Source of the DNA: Aquila chrysaetos chrysaetos
Taxonomy: Eukaryota; Chordata; Aves; Accipitriformes; Accipitridae
Assembly: GCF_900496995.4 (NCBI RefSeq)
Contig: NC_044029.1
Span: 12,462,001 to 12,526,000, forward strand
Direction of reading: 5' to 3'
DNA length: 64,000 nt
The translations under genes and the position numbers were made by a program. Under the pieces are notes generated by a model. That model was not told the origin of the DNA and ran no database searches. It was given only the letters and a program-made list of their open reading frames with translations. Below are positions 22,401 to 35,929 of the stretch, piece after piece (the stretch's first letter is position 1; the number at the start of each line of letters is the position of its first letter).

Positions 22401-25400
22401 AAAGTCAGGTTTTAGCATTTGTAATTCAGCCTGGATGCTCTCTCTCTCCACCCTGGACAAGGGGTGACTGCTTCCTGCTGGCTTACATGGAAAATGTTGG
22501 CCAAGCAGTTCGATTGCTTCCAGAAAACAAAGTAGAAAAGATGCTTTGTTTTGCCGTCGTTTTGTAAGATTGATCTTTTATTTGGGATTCTTTGCAATCC
22601 CTTTGCTTCACTGCTGGGAGCACAGTTGTCTACTTCTTCTCTACTAAGAGACCTGGAAGGAGATACGAAGCAGGGAGCAAAAAATAATCTGAACCCAAAT
22701 CCTCTTCTTCCTGTCCTGGGTCTCCGAAATAACGTGCTGCTGGGCCGCCTGCTCACCAGGTTCACTCTGGTGACGCTTATGTACTGAAAAAAAGAAAAGC
22801 TGCCCAGTCACATATAAGAGGGGTCCTACTGTGCCAAGCTTAGATGCGATACAGTTCAGCTTTCTGTAGAGTTTATGGATGAATTTGGGCAGCTCGGTAA
22901 GCCTTGCAAGCTGCAATGTAGGTAAGTGGAAGGGTTTTGTGGCATTTCCAAATAACCGGTGCTTATAATACAGCAAGTATCCAAAATTATGTTCCCTGTA
23001 ATCTGAGACGTTTTTATCACCTTGCAGAATTTTTCAGTGAGGCACTTCTGAAGCCTTGGTTGTTATTAGCAAGTATCATCAGCACCATTTTGTTCTAGGC
23101 CTCCCCTCTATTTCAAAAGTTTGCCACCTTGGCCATAATCCTAAGTGTTGCAGAAGATAAATGGCTTGGGTCTATGAAGAGGAGCCAGTCTGTGATCAAG
23201 CAGAAAGCAGGAAATTTTCTCCTCCTGTTTCATTGTTTCTACTCTCTGCTTGACTGTAGAGCTCGTGAGACACTGCAGTACAATAATAACTCCAGTTATA
23301 CTGGGGTATAACTGGGTGGAGAGAAGGAGGGACAAGAATCGGAGAAGTCAGGAGACAAGAAGACCCTGTTCAACAGGAAGAGAGGGGGAAAGTTGAAGGT
23401 TGAATGATGAATAGAGTGTAGAAAAGGACTGTCGCGTAGAAGGAAGAATATAGTCTCAGATACATGAATGGGAAGAAGCAGCCCCAGCTTCCACACATCC
23501 CTCCCTGGAGATGCGGTAGCAAAGGGAAAACATTAAGTTCTGCTCTCTCCTTGGAAGAGTGGCAAAAGACGGTTGCCAAATGGAAAACAAAAATAAAATC
23601 CCTTGAAACTGATTTTCTCCTGTGCTGGTGTGGGAGGGTAGCTACCTTGGAAAGCATTAGGGGCCGCGGAGACAGCCTGTCTGCATATCCCAAGGCAGTC
23701 TGGGCTGTAAACTTGCGACAGCCTGAGATAACGATTCACGTTTCTGTTCCTGAAGCTCAGAGAGTCAGGGGGTGGGCGCAGAAATTACTGGGTGTGGATT
23801 ACATTTATTTACATAGCACGTCTTGCCCTGGCTGGCCTGAGCCTCTGGAATGTGCTTTGATCCTTAGGTACTTCCAGGATACAGGCTGGAGTCATCAATA
23901 ACACCGCGTTTTGCTCCCCAGCCTCAGTGGCGAGGGGTTCTGGGCTCGGGCTTGTGAGGTTCCGTGTGCCTGGGGAATACCACGCAAGTTCACGTCACAG
24001 GTCATGCGGTGAGTAACGCAGGATTGTAATGGGAAGCTTCTGGGTTTGCTGCTTTGAAAATAATTGTACAAACTCTTACTGAAGTCATAAATCATTATCT
24101 GATAAATTCACCATCTGCTAGGCCTTAGATAATTAATCTGAATTTACTTGTGTTAAAGCGTAGAAAGCCTGACTAGGACCTCTAAGCTTATTTTTCATAG
24201 TGGAATGTAACAGGAGTTCAGTGCTTTTAGCCTCCTTATGGAATTGTAGGGAAAAATTAATTTTCCTGTATAGTTCTGACTTCTCATAAGACTGAGAAGT
24301 TTCAAGAGAAACAATTATTCTAAAAATCATAGATTTCCAGCATCTGAAATACCAATTTCTTCTTGATAGCATCTTGTTTGTTTAATAGCTAGCACTTGCG
24401 ACCACGAAAAGGGTCTATCCCCACTGAAAACAGCAGGTTTCTACTTCTGCATATTCAGACCCCAAACCTCTAATCCAAACGTATTCAAGTGATTGTAAAC
24501 AGAAGATACCGAATTCACAGGGTACCAAACCAGTAAAATTAATTACCTAGTACTTTGGAGCAGGTGATGATCAATACCGGGTTCTTTCTAATAAATAATT
24601 CTCATTGTTTTTCCCACTGGAAAAAAAAAAAAAAGGTGGTTGAAATAAAATGCATGAACAAGATCATAGATCATTCTCTCACTACTATATCTAACATATT
24701 TGAGTTTTAACCATTCATTCTGTGGTATCTGTAGGATTTTGTAAATATGATTAATACCTGATTTTAAAAACTTTTTATTGATTCAGTAACTGCCTGACTT
24801 TGGCTGTAACATTTTAACTGTAAAGATCAAATTATAATAAAAACATGGCAAACAGCTCTGAATATCTTGGAAATCTATTACCATGACCCATTGGGGAAAA
24901 ACAGTGAATTTTGTCTTCTGGAGTTTCATAACAACGTATGCCTGAGGTTAGGATTGGGTCCCGAACCAGCAGCATCTGCAAAACTTGTGTTTAGTATCTC
25001 ATAAATTGTACAGCTTTTCAACAATTTCAGCTTTACATCTTGGCACTGCTCAGGTTTACAACAAAGTCTGAATCGATATCGAAATGCAGAGAAATAATTT
25101 TCTCGTCCTTATTCCCTCTGGATTCCTGTTGTCAGAATGAGTGGGTGTTCACGTCAGAAGGTAGAATAAATGCGACTGCCTTGAAATGCTGCCTCTGCAG
25201 CTCCTAGTGTTATTGCACTTGTCATCGTGAGCGTTCTAAATGCTCCAGTTTTGAGCTTGGAATAAATTTGTTCCACTCATAACAACACCCACATCTGTAG
25301 GAAGAAATGTGTGTGTGTGTACCTTTCTTTAGTTTCCATGATGTGACATGTCTTTTCCCTCACTGATTTTCCTCCCTTGCACTGTTTTGATGTGCCATGT

Positions 25401-26380
25401 GACACTGGCCATTATTTATCCATATTTTTTCCTCAAGGTTGAGAGTTGTCATGTTTTGTTAAAATCTTAGATGCCAGAATTTCTCTTGGCTTACTACTTA
25501 TCTGTTCACATATATTTTAATCACCCCGCTCAAAAACTACTTTAATACAAGAGTCATTGAATGATTCAGTAGAGAATAGCAGATATGAATATTCAATTTA
25601 AAGAAGGTAAGTGCTGAGGACTTTTTGAACTTTTCACAGTAACAAACAGCACAGGATTAGTATCTTAGAGTTGGTGATAACTGGGTTCTCCTAAAATGGT
25701 TTTTGTTTACCAGAAATTTCCAGGTTGGCTTTATAGTTAGTTGGACAGTATCACTATATAATTAGTTTGCTGCTATTGGTATATTTAGTCAGTGCAACGG
25801 TAATACAGCAGCCTACATTTCTTGTAAAAACAACTAACCAGGTCTTCTGCAGGAATAGCTGTTAAGTATCATGGGGTAAAGACGTCAGCTAGAGGAGGTG
25901 GCAGAGGTTAAGACCCAAGGGTTTTATCATCGCTGGCACTGATTTACTGCAAAGCCCGGAGTAAGTCGCTTAATGCCCGTGTGATTAATTTTTCATCATG
26001 AGGTAGCAGTGGGCTTCATACTCATAAAGGTTTCAGGCTGTGCTTTAAATCTCTGGGAGTCCAAAGGTGGATGCAGATGCAATCATTGTGTGTTAAAAAA
26101 AATAAATACAATATATTGGATGTCCTCTCAGTCTCTCAGTTATCTTTTTATGAAGTGTGGAAAACTGTTTCTACCAGGGTTGCATATAGTGTATATTTTA
26201 TTCTTTTACCCATGACTACTGTAGGAAAACGGAGATGTTAATGAGGAAGCAGACACCATTTCCTATGTTCTTTCCCTTCTAATACAAGAAAAACTCCCTC
26301 ACATATTAAGGATTTCTGCAGGCGGTACGGTGAAATGTTTAAAACGCAGTGGTTTTAACGAGCCTGTCCCTTTCCCTCGA
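16467..26380. other. Intergenic, no gene supported
   Basis: This AT-rich interval lies downstream of BBS10. ORFs are short, overlap on both strands and show no recognisable domain. It holds a possible distal BBS10 poly(A) signal near 16935 and short A or T runs near 18999 and 24620. Between about 20280 and 21250 the sequence is rich in TAAT-type motifs and may be a conserved noncoding region, which I cannot test here. Confidence 0.6.
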
Positions 26381-26389
26381 TGCAGCCCC

Positions 26390-27130
26390 CTCTTTATTCC
26401 TGTGTTTCCCTGAGCCGTCGCACAGGACTTGAGCTCCAAGCCCTTGGAACAAGCGGTAACCAGAAGACCTGGCCCAGCCCAGCCAGGACGGGTAGCGGTG
26501 ACTTCCAAAGGGCGGGAGGAGAATTCCCGGCTGAGCGGATGGCGCAGAGCTGGGTCGAGGAGCTGGAAAAGTCGGCAGACTCGGAGGGTTTGACCATCCG
26601 GGTGAGGCGCTCGGGATTTTGTCAGAAAGCGTGTCCGGGGGCGTAAGCTGATGACGCTGGACGTGCTCTTCGGGTTCCCGTCGCGGCTGGAGGGACCGCT
26701 CGGCGGCCAGCCGCCCGCGCTGACGAGGGGACGTTTCTGCGCCCAGCAACCTGGGCGGCCCGCAGCGGTTCAGCCCGCGGCTGCCGTGCCCCGCAGCGCC
26801 GCGCTCGGCCCCCACTCCCTTCCCAAGAAGGTGGAGGTGGTCCCGGTGTCCAGCCTGACGGCCGATGGCACAGCGCGGCGATTCGCCACCGCCCGCAGAA
26901 ACGCTCTAAGGACCAGGTTCAGCGCCTCGTTGCTGTTTTATCCAAACCTTCGTGCCCGCCGTCCGAAGGCGCCGGTGTTCGCTTACAGCCCGAGAAAGGA
27001 TAACGTTGCTTTTGGAGAGCTGATCAGCGGGAGACTGGTCTCGAGGGCGCTACTCGACATCGCTGTGGCCGTGCCACCGCGTTTCCTCAGCCTGCACGAC
27101 TGCCCAGAGCTCCAGCTCGGCGTGTGTGTG
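26390..27130. promoter_or_regulatory. CpG-dense block, possible orphan promoter or first exon
   Basis: CpG density rises abruptly within otherwise AT-rich intergenic DNA. The block holds a GC box (gggcggg, 26510-26516). An ATG at 26539 opens 21 codons ending exactly at a donor-like cgg|gtgagg (exon end 26601). A separate 161-codon ORF runs 26651-27136. Neither protein is recognised. It may be the promoter of a noncoding RNA, an undescribed gene, or only a GC-biased segment. Confidence 0.4.
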
Positions 27131-27136
27131 GTGTAA

Positions 27137-30100
27137 TGGTGTCCGGTTCCATTATTTGACCTTCTCCGTAGCTGACCGATGAGGAGTCTTGTCATACGGC
27201 CTGGCACCAACGCTGTCTCCTGAGAGCGGTGGAGGGAAGGTGTATGGACAGGCGCTGCGTGGGAAGATCTCTCTTCTTCCCGTGCAGCCGTATTTTTGAT
27301 TTATTAGTTCCTTAATCCAAGCCCAGGCCTAATTTTTGAGGGAACAGCGCATGCCAAATTGTTATCTGGTGTGTCATTTGGCTTGCTAGGAGAGAGCGTT
27401 GAGTGTGCAGCAGACTTATCTGTGTAATACTGGATGATTACATTAGAATAAAACGTTTAGAGACAGAGACCACTTAGTGGGTTATGCGTGTCACGTAATT
27501 CCAAGATGTGCTTCTGTTAATCACCAGCACAGGTAAAAATGTCTTGTGATTTTCCTTTGACTGCTGAACTTTAATAATCTTCATGAAATAGTCTACCTCT
27601 TGGAAGACTTACTACTGCCATTAAAATAATGAGTCCAACACCTACATCTCTCTCATTTATCTGTGGAATTTTGCTTCTTTCTCCTTAGATATTGGAAATC
27701 ACATTTTTTTAAAAGACTATAAACTTTGTGCTTATACTAGTAAAAGGTCCAGCGCAAATTTCTAGGTCAAAATAAGATACTTATCTGGGATCCTAATCCA
27801 CATTTTCAATTTCAGTGCATCAGCCCTAATGTACACAGGAGAAAGAAGCAATTTGCTCAGATTTTGTCCCACTGGGCCAAAGCAACCTTTTTTTTTTTTT
27901 CTTTTGGGTACGAGCGATGGTTTGGGTTGCCTGGGAGACAGCTGTGTATTACCTAATTCACAGGATGCCATTTCTATAGCAATTCTTGTACTCTGAATGT
28001 GTAGAGCATTAGATGTTTATTCACAGACTTGGGTATATTAGTTGTAGTCATGTTATGATACTCTTGACTTTGAACTTGTAATTTCCACAGGTACCTTGAC
28101 AGAGCATCCTAGCAGCAAGGAAAAGGACAGAGAGGTATGACTGTATTAAAAAGCTGACTAATTATCCTGAAGGTTATATGGGAAAATCAGAGAGAACTGA
28201 ATCATGTGCCATTAGCAACTGAACCCCCAATTTTCTGTTTAAAAAAAAAGGTTGATGCATATTGTCGCTCATAAAACCAGCAACAGATCTGGGTTAAAAT
28301 CGGACTGCTGCTGCAAAGGAGATTGACTGGAGAACCACAACCACACCAGTGTATGGGTGACATTAAACATCAGAGCATCGGTAGCACTGGGAAGGCGGGG
28401 AAGCTTTTTTTTGGCTTTGCCGTGCCCGGGAGGGACAGACTGGTCTCATGCCCTGGGTTGCGCGTAGCTGGAAAGCGGCCTTGCCTTACTGCCTGCTGAA
28501 ATAAGTCACTTGCAGTGGTTTGTCCTAATACATACAAGTCAAATTCCAGAGTACAAATGGAAAAGACACAGAGTTCATGGTCCTGGGGGCTTGAAATCCC
28601 CTGCACAGTTGGTGAAACTGAGACCTCTTTTAGGTCTAAAGTTTTGTTAACTTATTTCCTAAATTCAAGGTACTTCACAGAACGTGGCTTCCCGCAGGAC
28701 GCAGGTTTGAAGGGTTCAGGTTCATGAGGCAAGGGACGGTTGGGAAGGGCTGATCCTGAACTCGGTAGAGCTGATAAAACGCCCGCATCGACTCCACAAA
28801 CGTGAACTCAGACTGCACGGGAATGGGAGTTGGGGATTGGACTGAGGGGGCCTGTTTGCATTTGCCTGCGGTTTCGCTGAGAGCACCGTGCTTGTTTCGC
28901 GAGCCAAGGATGATATCTGCTGTCTGCAAGGCAATGCCTCCCGGTTCCCACCGAGCTGCCAGAGCTGCGGGAGCCAGAACTGGCCGTCCTCCAGAGGCGA
29001 GCTACCGACGCTGCCGTGGAGCGGCAGCCTCCCGCGCCCGGCTTGGCACTCTCTGTCCCGCTGCTGCGCGCTGCTCTAGAAAACCTTCCGAAGAAGAGAG
29101 TTTTTAAAAAAGAAACGACGCTTCCTATTAGGAATGGGAACAGGTGTTGACCTCGGACGCCGCGTCTGCTTCGGGTATCCTGGGTGCTCTGCGGTGCCTT
29201 AGGCGAAAGCAGCTTAGGCGCATTTATACCAAACGAACCCCGCTCCCCTCTGCCTATTTTTTACCCGAGATGAAGGGAAGCCTCGTTCTTTTCTCTTTCC
29301 CTGGAGGCCCTTCTTCCCATCCCAGACACCGCACCACAACATGGGAGACCAGGTGAAGGTTGTGCGCGCTCCCCATGTTGTTGGTCTGCTTGAAACGTCA
29401 CCAGATGATGATGGAGGAACCGGGAGTCCGGAGAGACTTTGCAGGCATTTCCCTGGGAGGTGTCAACCAAGAGGTGAAGGACTGGAGAGCCCTTTGGGCT
29501 CAGCTAGTAGTCCTGCTGTTATCTTCTGGTGACCTTCTTCCTGTCCCCTTCCTTCTTTATTGCTAATTTATTTTTGTAAACTGTTCGCCAGCAGCTCTCA
29601 CTGAAGCACCTGGTCTCCTCCAGGCTGCTGCTTGCTCCTGGTTCCTTCAGTTCTTTGAGGCTGAGAGGAAAACCAGCTCCAAAGTATGGAATAGCATGGT
29701 ATTTGGGGTGATGGACAGGGTTTGGATTTTCAGCTTTTTTAATCCTTGCTTGTCTCCAGATTTTAGGTGTGAGGGTACGTGCCCCCTGGACTTGTCTTAG
29801 GCCAGCTGGGTCAGAGGGAGCCATGGGCTCTCCCTGTTTCTCATGACAATTGGGCAGTAATCCAGATTTTGGACGTAAGAGAGGCAGACTGCAGGGCTCA
29901 GTGTTTCATAGCTGTCCAGGCAGGCTGCCTTTCAGTTTGCATTCGCTCCCTGTAAGACATTCTGGCACAGCTCTGTCTACAGCTAATATCCCCGAAGGGA
30001 TGGGGTGGGGTAGGAGGGGGAAGAGCGTGGCACACAGAAATCTGCCTAATGCTCCCCGCTAAATACAAGCCAAGAAAGGCTCGTCTTCCTGATGATGGTG

Positions 30101-33100
30101 TAGCGGGCAGTTGCACATAAATGCGTGCTGTTAAAATTCATATCTGTCTATAATTAAGTTGTGTCCCACGCTGACGTTGCCCACTCCTCTGCTCGGTTTA
30201 TGTACAGCATTTATTTAGTGTTTTTTAGTAAATGGTGGTCTCAGTGCAGCTGGCGGTCACAAGAAACAGCAGAGAAGAAAGTTCTTCCCATAGGAAAGCC
30301 ACGGATTAAAAATAATGACTCTCCTGGAAGAGGCAGTAGTTGATGCTGAAACATTTCAACTCTCTTCATTTGCTAATGTTGTAAAGTTGGCAGCTCTTTA
30401 AATTGATGACAGCCCTCTAAATTCATCAGGCTTTTTATGTTTTTTAAATAAGTAATCCATCAGAATGACAAAGTACCTTTGGAAAGAAGAGCATTGTGAT
30501 ATTCAGTTCATCTAGAAGTTACAGAGAAAAACATAGCCTATCTGTTAATTGTTCTACTTCAATGTCTTTTGCTGATATTGAGAGCTTAGAAGAGCTCAAT
30601 AGTGATTTCAATTACTTGGGTATAAATCCAGAAAATGACAGTGGAGTTAGTCCAGATTTACATAAGTATAAATGAGATTTTAAGAAATGTCTGCATAGTT
30701 TCCTTTCAGGCTTTAGATCTAATTATCTTAATTAGCCTCTCAATTCAAGGGTCTAATTTCCGCCACGGTTAATGAATTGCACTTATACTTGGTGACTGAA
30801 TTATCTTGCCATTTTTTTAGGGAATATTCTAAAGACTCCTAATGAGAAAAATAGCCTCAAAGTTCCCCGGCTTTGTTTTTCCAAGTATAAAGACTAAATA
30901 TAGTACGTGTTCTCCAGAAAATGGGAGTGACAGGGATTAGTAATTCATGAACGACGTGGCCCATTTACAGTCCTACCAGCACAGAATTCACCGTGGCATG
31001 GAGAACATCAAACAAAACAACTCGGTTGACTTTCATGCATTTAAAACAATGAGGAATAAAGGCTTAATCCAGACTAAAACTGCAAGTGCTACCTGGGTTT
31101 AGTTAATGCTGATGAAAATATTGAGTAATAGCTAAGAAATAAGATGAAAACTGAATGTTAAAAGGCTGAAAAGTAATGAATAAAAGCCCCAAAGTATTAG
31201 GAGTTGCGGTTGAAAATGAAGTTGTGTTCTGAGAAGGCTGTCCTTTGCTCAGAGAAGTCTTTCAGAAAGTCCTCCCCAAACCCATGGCTTGTATTTGATT
31301 GTCAGCGTTTTAAATCCCTGCCAGCCCATTTCCAGAGGCGGTACGTTGTCACCGTGAGCAGCCCTTCAAGTCTACGGTATTTCTTAGCAGTTGATCATTT
31401 TCACGCGGTTTTCTTTTGAAATAGATCTCCGTGCTGGGTCGCTGGGTCCCCAGTTCCTCCAGCCTCCTTTAGGACGGGATGCCCTTGCGTTTTAAGGTTG
31501 ATGTCCTGGGCGGTGGTGGAAAGGAGAGCAGAGCAGAGCTCCCGAGCAAGGTGCCATAGTGGACGGTTGCCGGAGGGGCTTGTTGCGGATGCTCCAAAGC
31601 CCCGGGCAGGTTCGGGACACCGGGGAAACGTTACCGTGTCACGCAGGGCTCGAGTGCCGCAACCGCCTTCACGCCTTGCTATCCGTCTAGTGCTCCTGCA
31701 GTGCCAGCAAAGGAGCGGCAAGTTTCAAATGTCCTGAAATTACCAGGTAAGGTGCGGGATCGAGTAACCTTTAAATGACTGGCGTATCTCCAGTTCTCGA
31801 GACGCGTACTGCAAGCGTGGGTTTTGCTGCGTTGCCGTAAAGTAACGCGGGAGCTTAAGCAGGGATTAGTGCCCTTCCCGACAGAGGTAACGTGAATTTT
31901 CCAACAAAAGCTCTCCTACTCACCGTCTTAAGATATTGCATATTGTATCCTCAGAACTGGCCTTTTCCCTAATTACCGCCTCGTTTTGTTCTCCTCAGCC
32001 AGCTTCTTAGAGTACAACCCGCTATTTAAGCCTGCTTCCATGCGTGACTTCAACCCGGTCTTTTTCTAATGCCATGCTTCTGGAAGAGGTGAAGTTGGTC
32101 CAGCTGCACCTCCAGTAGCTGTCAATAGGAGAAGGTATTGGTTTGCTGGTTTCTATTCCCTTATAGAAATAACCCAAGTCCTTCTTGGAGCAGATGTGCA
32201 ACGGTGCCTCGGAGTTTCACTGTGAACCTCTGCTTTCCTTCAGGTATAAATTAACCACAGCAGGCATTTGCTGCCTGCTATACTACAAAACGTCAGATAC
32301 TATCTGGAAGCACTGCATGCAATTTTGCAGCAGTTCAGTAAACAGCGTACATGGCTGCAGTGCTCCGAGTGAGTCAGAGCCCTGGAAATGAGCTGTTACT
32401 AACGAGCAAGGTACAAACAAGGCCTTTCTTTACTCCACCAAAGCACATAAAGCAACTTATTGCTGGAAATGCTTCTCTCTGCAAAAAGAGGTACATTCCT
32501 AACAGCTGTTAGAGATCCAAACCACAAACATATTAAAATATACTTGCCTTCTTTATTGTAGCATTTTAATCTGCTAGCTCCTGTGATGATGCTAATACAA
32601 ATGAAAAAAGCACCTTTTCCCACGTGTGGTTCTGTTCTTGGTGCATCCAGTGCGGCAGCTTTATCTTCAGAAAACCCCCAAACCATCTTTTTGCATTTGT
32701 TTATTTTTTTTTAACCTATTCGGCAAAAATCTTTGCATCTCTTCTGCTGGAATCTGCTAATAATCCCGTGTCTGTATGCCCCACTGAAGAAAGTGGCATC
32801 GGATGAAAACCTCGCCTGGCCTCAGCTGCCTTCAGGAGCTGGGCCTGCGGGATGAGTTAGGCTGGCAACTGGTCTCCGGTGGCACAGCTGGCTCCGGCCG
32901 AACGCTGACCTTGGTTTCCCCAGTGTTTCACCATGTGGGCTGATAGGAAAGCAGCTGGTGTGACGGGCGTTTGATTTGTTGCTGTGCCGCAGTAACCCTT
33001 GGCATTAGAAAAGCCCAAGGATAGGTTTGCTGCTGAAATCTCCAGCCTTTCCTCTGGTTAAGCCTTGGATTAAGCAGTAGGAGCCTCCTCCGGTACGTGC

Positions 33101-34287
33101 GAATGGTGTCATAAATGGAAAATGGATTCCAAGTGTATTTTCGGTGGCTGATGGCAGAAGCCTCGCTGTGCCTCACCTTCCCAACCCCACCGCCAGCCAC
33201 CCGAGCCCTCCTGGCCTCCGCTCAGAGCCCCCAAAGCAAAACACCAGTGGTCCTCCACCTTCTTGTCCCTACCCAAAGCTTCGAAACCGGGAGGTCGGCT
33301 TCTGCCGCACCACGAAAACGACGTTCTTCCAGCCTTTAGCCCCACCTGCCATTTGCCTCCTGCTTTCCTTCGGAGCTAGAAGGGCTGCGGTAACGGGAAG
33401 AAGAGGACGGCTTCTAGTCATTTTCCTTCACGTGGTCGTGTCTCGTGTGTCCCACCTCGGTTTGGGGAGGCACAAACAAGCAGAGAAGTCCCGGCAGCCC
33501 CAGCCATCACCAGCCTGTGTCCTGCAGTACCCCTGCAGGCAGCGGGGAGGCTGCTTGTCCAGCCCCTTCAATTTGTTGGAAAATGAGAAACAAACCGAAA
33601 TCCTCAAGGGAGGGAGCCGGGGAGGGCAGAAGGAGAAACCTGCGATCGCTCACTGGTATGAGAGATTCCCCTACGAGCTGGTTAGCTGCAGACAAGCCCG
33701 CGGTGCTGGCTCTCGTGCGCGGCTCTCGGCCTCGTTATCTGCCAACGCACGGATGCAGCGGGAATGTCGGGCGCTCGGATAATTGGGGAGTTGCTGGGGA
33801 AAAGCTTCCCATCAGGGGATGGAGCCTAGGGAGGGTGAGGTCCGTGGGGGCTGCCGATGAAAGAGCTGCAGAAACACTGAGTTGTCTATATGCTTGCCAC
33901 ATACTGAAGCCTCTTAACTTACCGAGTTGGGGATCAATGCCCCTCGTCGTTCCCTTCTCCTGCCAGAGTCCCTCTTCATCCTGGACATTGGCGTCTTATG
34001 TGTCTCTCCGGTACGGCTCTGTAACCCAGCACACAGCCCCTGGATTTTTGGTAGTAATTAAACTCTTTTTTCTAATCATAATTACTCATTTATTCTAGGC
34101 TTTTTGTCTATTCCTCCTAACTGCCTTGAACAGGCGTTTTCAGGCACTTGTTCCCCTCCCTGCTTGCTGATGGAAGATGTCTGTAGGTGTCTTCTCACCA
34201 CATCTAAAGAAGGCTTTGTCCTTTTTACATTATTTTTAATTGCCACCACTGGCCTTATCCTGGGTGAATCTATTTGGGTTTTGAACT
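27137..34287. other. Intergenic, no gene supported
   Basis: This interval alternates AT-rich DNA (27.3-28.3 and 30.35-31.2 kb) with moderately CpG-rich stretches (about 28.95-29.25, 31.45-31.9 and 33.15-33.85 kb). The ORFs (up to about 217 codons at 33445-34098) overlap one another in several frames and show no protein family. The 30.35-31.2 kb segment has several TAATTA-like motifs and an old repeat relic. Confidence 0.55.
30619..30681. repeat. Possible relic of an ancient amniote interspersed repeat
   Basis: The stretch with gtggagttagtccagattta and cataagtataaatgagat resembles a repeat word set I recall from reptile and bird genomes (ggagttac..ggatttacaccagtgtaa.tgag). The match is from memory and diverged. 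The family is not assigned. Confidence 0.35.
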
Positions 34288-34867
34288 TGTTGTGGTTTAA
34301 CCCCAGGCAGCAACTAAGCCCCACGCAGCCGCTCACTCACTCCCCCCCCCACCCAGTGGGATGGGGGAGAAAATCGGGGAAAAAGAAGCAAAACCCACGG
34401 GTTGAGATAAGAACAGTTTAATAGAACAGAAAAGAAGAAACTAATAATGATAATGATAACACTCATAAAATGACAACAGCAATAATGAAAGGATTGGAAT
34501 GTACAAATGATGCGCAGTGCAATTGCTCACCACCCGCCAACCGGCACCCAGCTAGTCCCCCAGTGGCGATTCCCCCCCCACTTCCCAGTTCCTATACTGG
34601 ATGGGACATCACACAGTATGGAATACCCTGTTGGCCAGTTTGGGTCAGGTGCCCTGGCTGTGTCCTGTGCCAACTTCTTGTGCCCCTCCAGCTTTCTCGC
34701 TGGCTGGGCATGAGAAGCTGAAAAATCCTTGACATTAGTCTAAACACTACTGAGCAACAACTGAAAACATCCGTGTTATCAACATTCTTCTCATACTGAA
34801 CTCAAAACATAGCACCGTACCAGCTACTAGGAAGACAGTTAACTCTATCCCAGCTGAAACCAGGACA
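34288..34867 (-). mobile_element. Solo LTR of an avian endogenous retrovirus (ERVL-like), copy 1
   Basis: This 580-bp LTR lies on the minus strand. It begins TGTCCTGGTTTCAGC (minus strand) and ends GGGGTTAAACCACAACA. It is flanked by a perfect 5-bp target duplication, gaact (34283-34287 and 34868-34872), and 5 bp is usual for ERVL-class elements. An ATTAAA poly(A) signal lies at 34417-34422. The TATA region is decayed (ctatactgg, compared with tatatactgg in the sister copies). No retroviral gene is attached. It is clearly homologous to 38053-38642 and 60178-60756. Short ORFs inside it are LTR sequence, not genes. Confidence 0.85.
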
Positions 34868-35294
34868 GAACTAAGATCAAAACCCTTGGGTTTTGCCCCA
34901 AGGCCACATATTTATAGTGCAGTGGTGGGTTGACTGAGGACCCGCTTCCCCTGGTTTACATTAACCCGAGTGGCAGGTCACTTTCTGTGTGTCCCTTCTA
35001 GGGGCTCTAGGGATTTTGTAGACCTTGTATCCCCTTCCTCTCCTTCATTTCTCACTTCCAAGCAGAAGAGTCTAGTCTTTCTCATACAAAGCCTTTCTAC
35101 GCCTCTATGTTTACCCCCCTCACCTTTTTCTTTATATTTTCTACCCCTGCTATATATATATACTTATATACTTTTAAAAGAACTGGTCGGAACAGTGCAT
35201 GATACCTAAGGCACACACATGCCCAGGCTTGTTCCAGTCACAGAATGGTATTTCCCCTCCTTCTCACCCCTAACATTGCTTCCCTTGTGACTGT
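34868..35294. other. Spacer between two LTRs
   Basis: This T/C-rich sequence has a short TA repeat near 35151-35161. I see no gene, primer-binding site or retroviral coding match. Part of it could belong to the neighbouring LTR-like element. Confidence 0.4.
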
Positions 35295-35867
35295 TGTTAC
35301 CTGATCAGAAAGTAACTTCCGAAACACACAAAGTACGTTTAGAGAGGAGTCATTGCTTTATTCTGCGCAGGGTGCAAGGTGGAAGATTTCCACAACTGGA
35401 GCACACCTACTGAGGTTTTCAGTCCAGACTTCTACGCTGCAGGTAAAACACCACGCCTATCTAATTCATATGTTCCGCCTAACTATTCCATATGCATTAT
35501 GTTGAGCAAGCATGACGTGTTGTTCTCTTGAGCAGACACCCCAGAGTCTTCTACGCCTGCGCGGGGGTCTCTGGTGGTTCTTCGGGGGTCGGTTGGGGAA
35601 GAATACCCCTTCTCCTTTTGTGGTCATGCTTCATCTGAGGACACCAGGGTCTTTGTTTCTCTTGCCAACCCCTCATTTCTCAATGCCGGAGGAGGATGTA
35701 TGTCCTTAATTAGCAAGTCTGTGACTCTGAACCGTCCATTTTCTGTTGCGTTGACTATTATCCAAACACTCCTTAAGCATCCTCTATTGTAAGCAGAATC
35801 TTAAACTAGATAAGCTTTACCTTGAGTACACATATCTAAACAGTCCTTTAATAGCAAGCGTATCACA
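35295..35867 (-). mobile_element. Probable LTR of a second endogenous retrovirus family
   Basis: Read on the minus strand, the segment starts TGTGATACGC and ends CTGATCAGGTAACA, so it has TG...CA ends. It contains an AATAAA poly(A) signal (35357-35362) about 65 bp before its 3' end, as in ERVK-like avian LTRs. It is unrelated to the three ERVL-like copies. I could not find a convincing target duplication, so the ends are tentative. Confidence 0.5.
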
Positions 35868-35929
35868 CTTCTCATGTTTTCGGTTTTTTTCTTTAAGCCA
35901 TCACCGCCGCCTTATTTGTTAATCAGTCT

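Noticed and set aside
34470..34721. ORF sharing peptide words with ORFs at 38273-38506 and 60327-60539
   Set aside because: The similarity arises because all three lie in copies of the same solo LTR. They are not a gene family.
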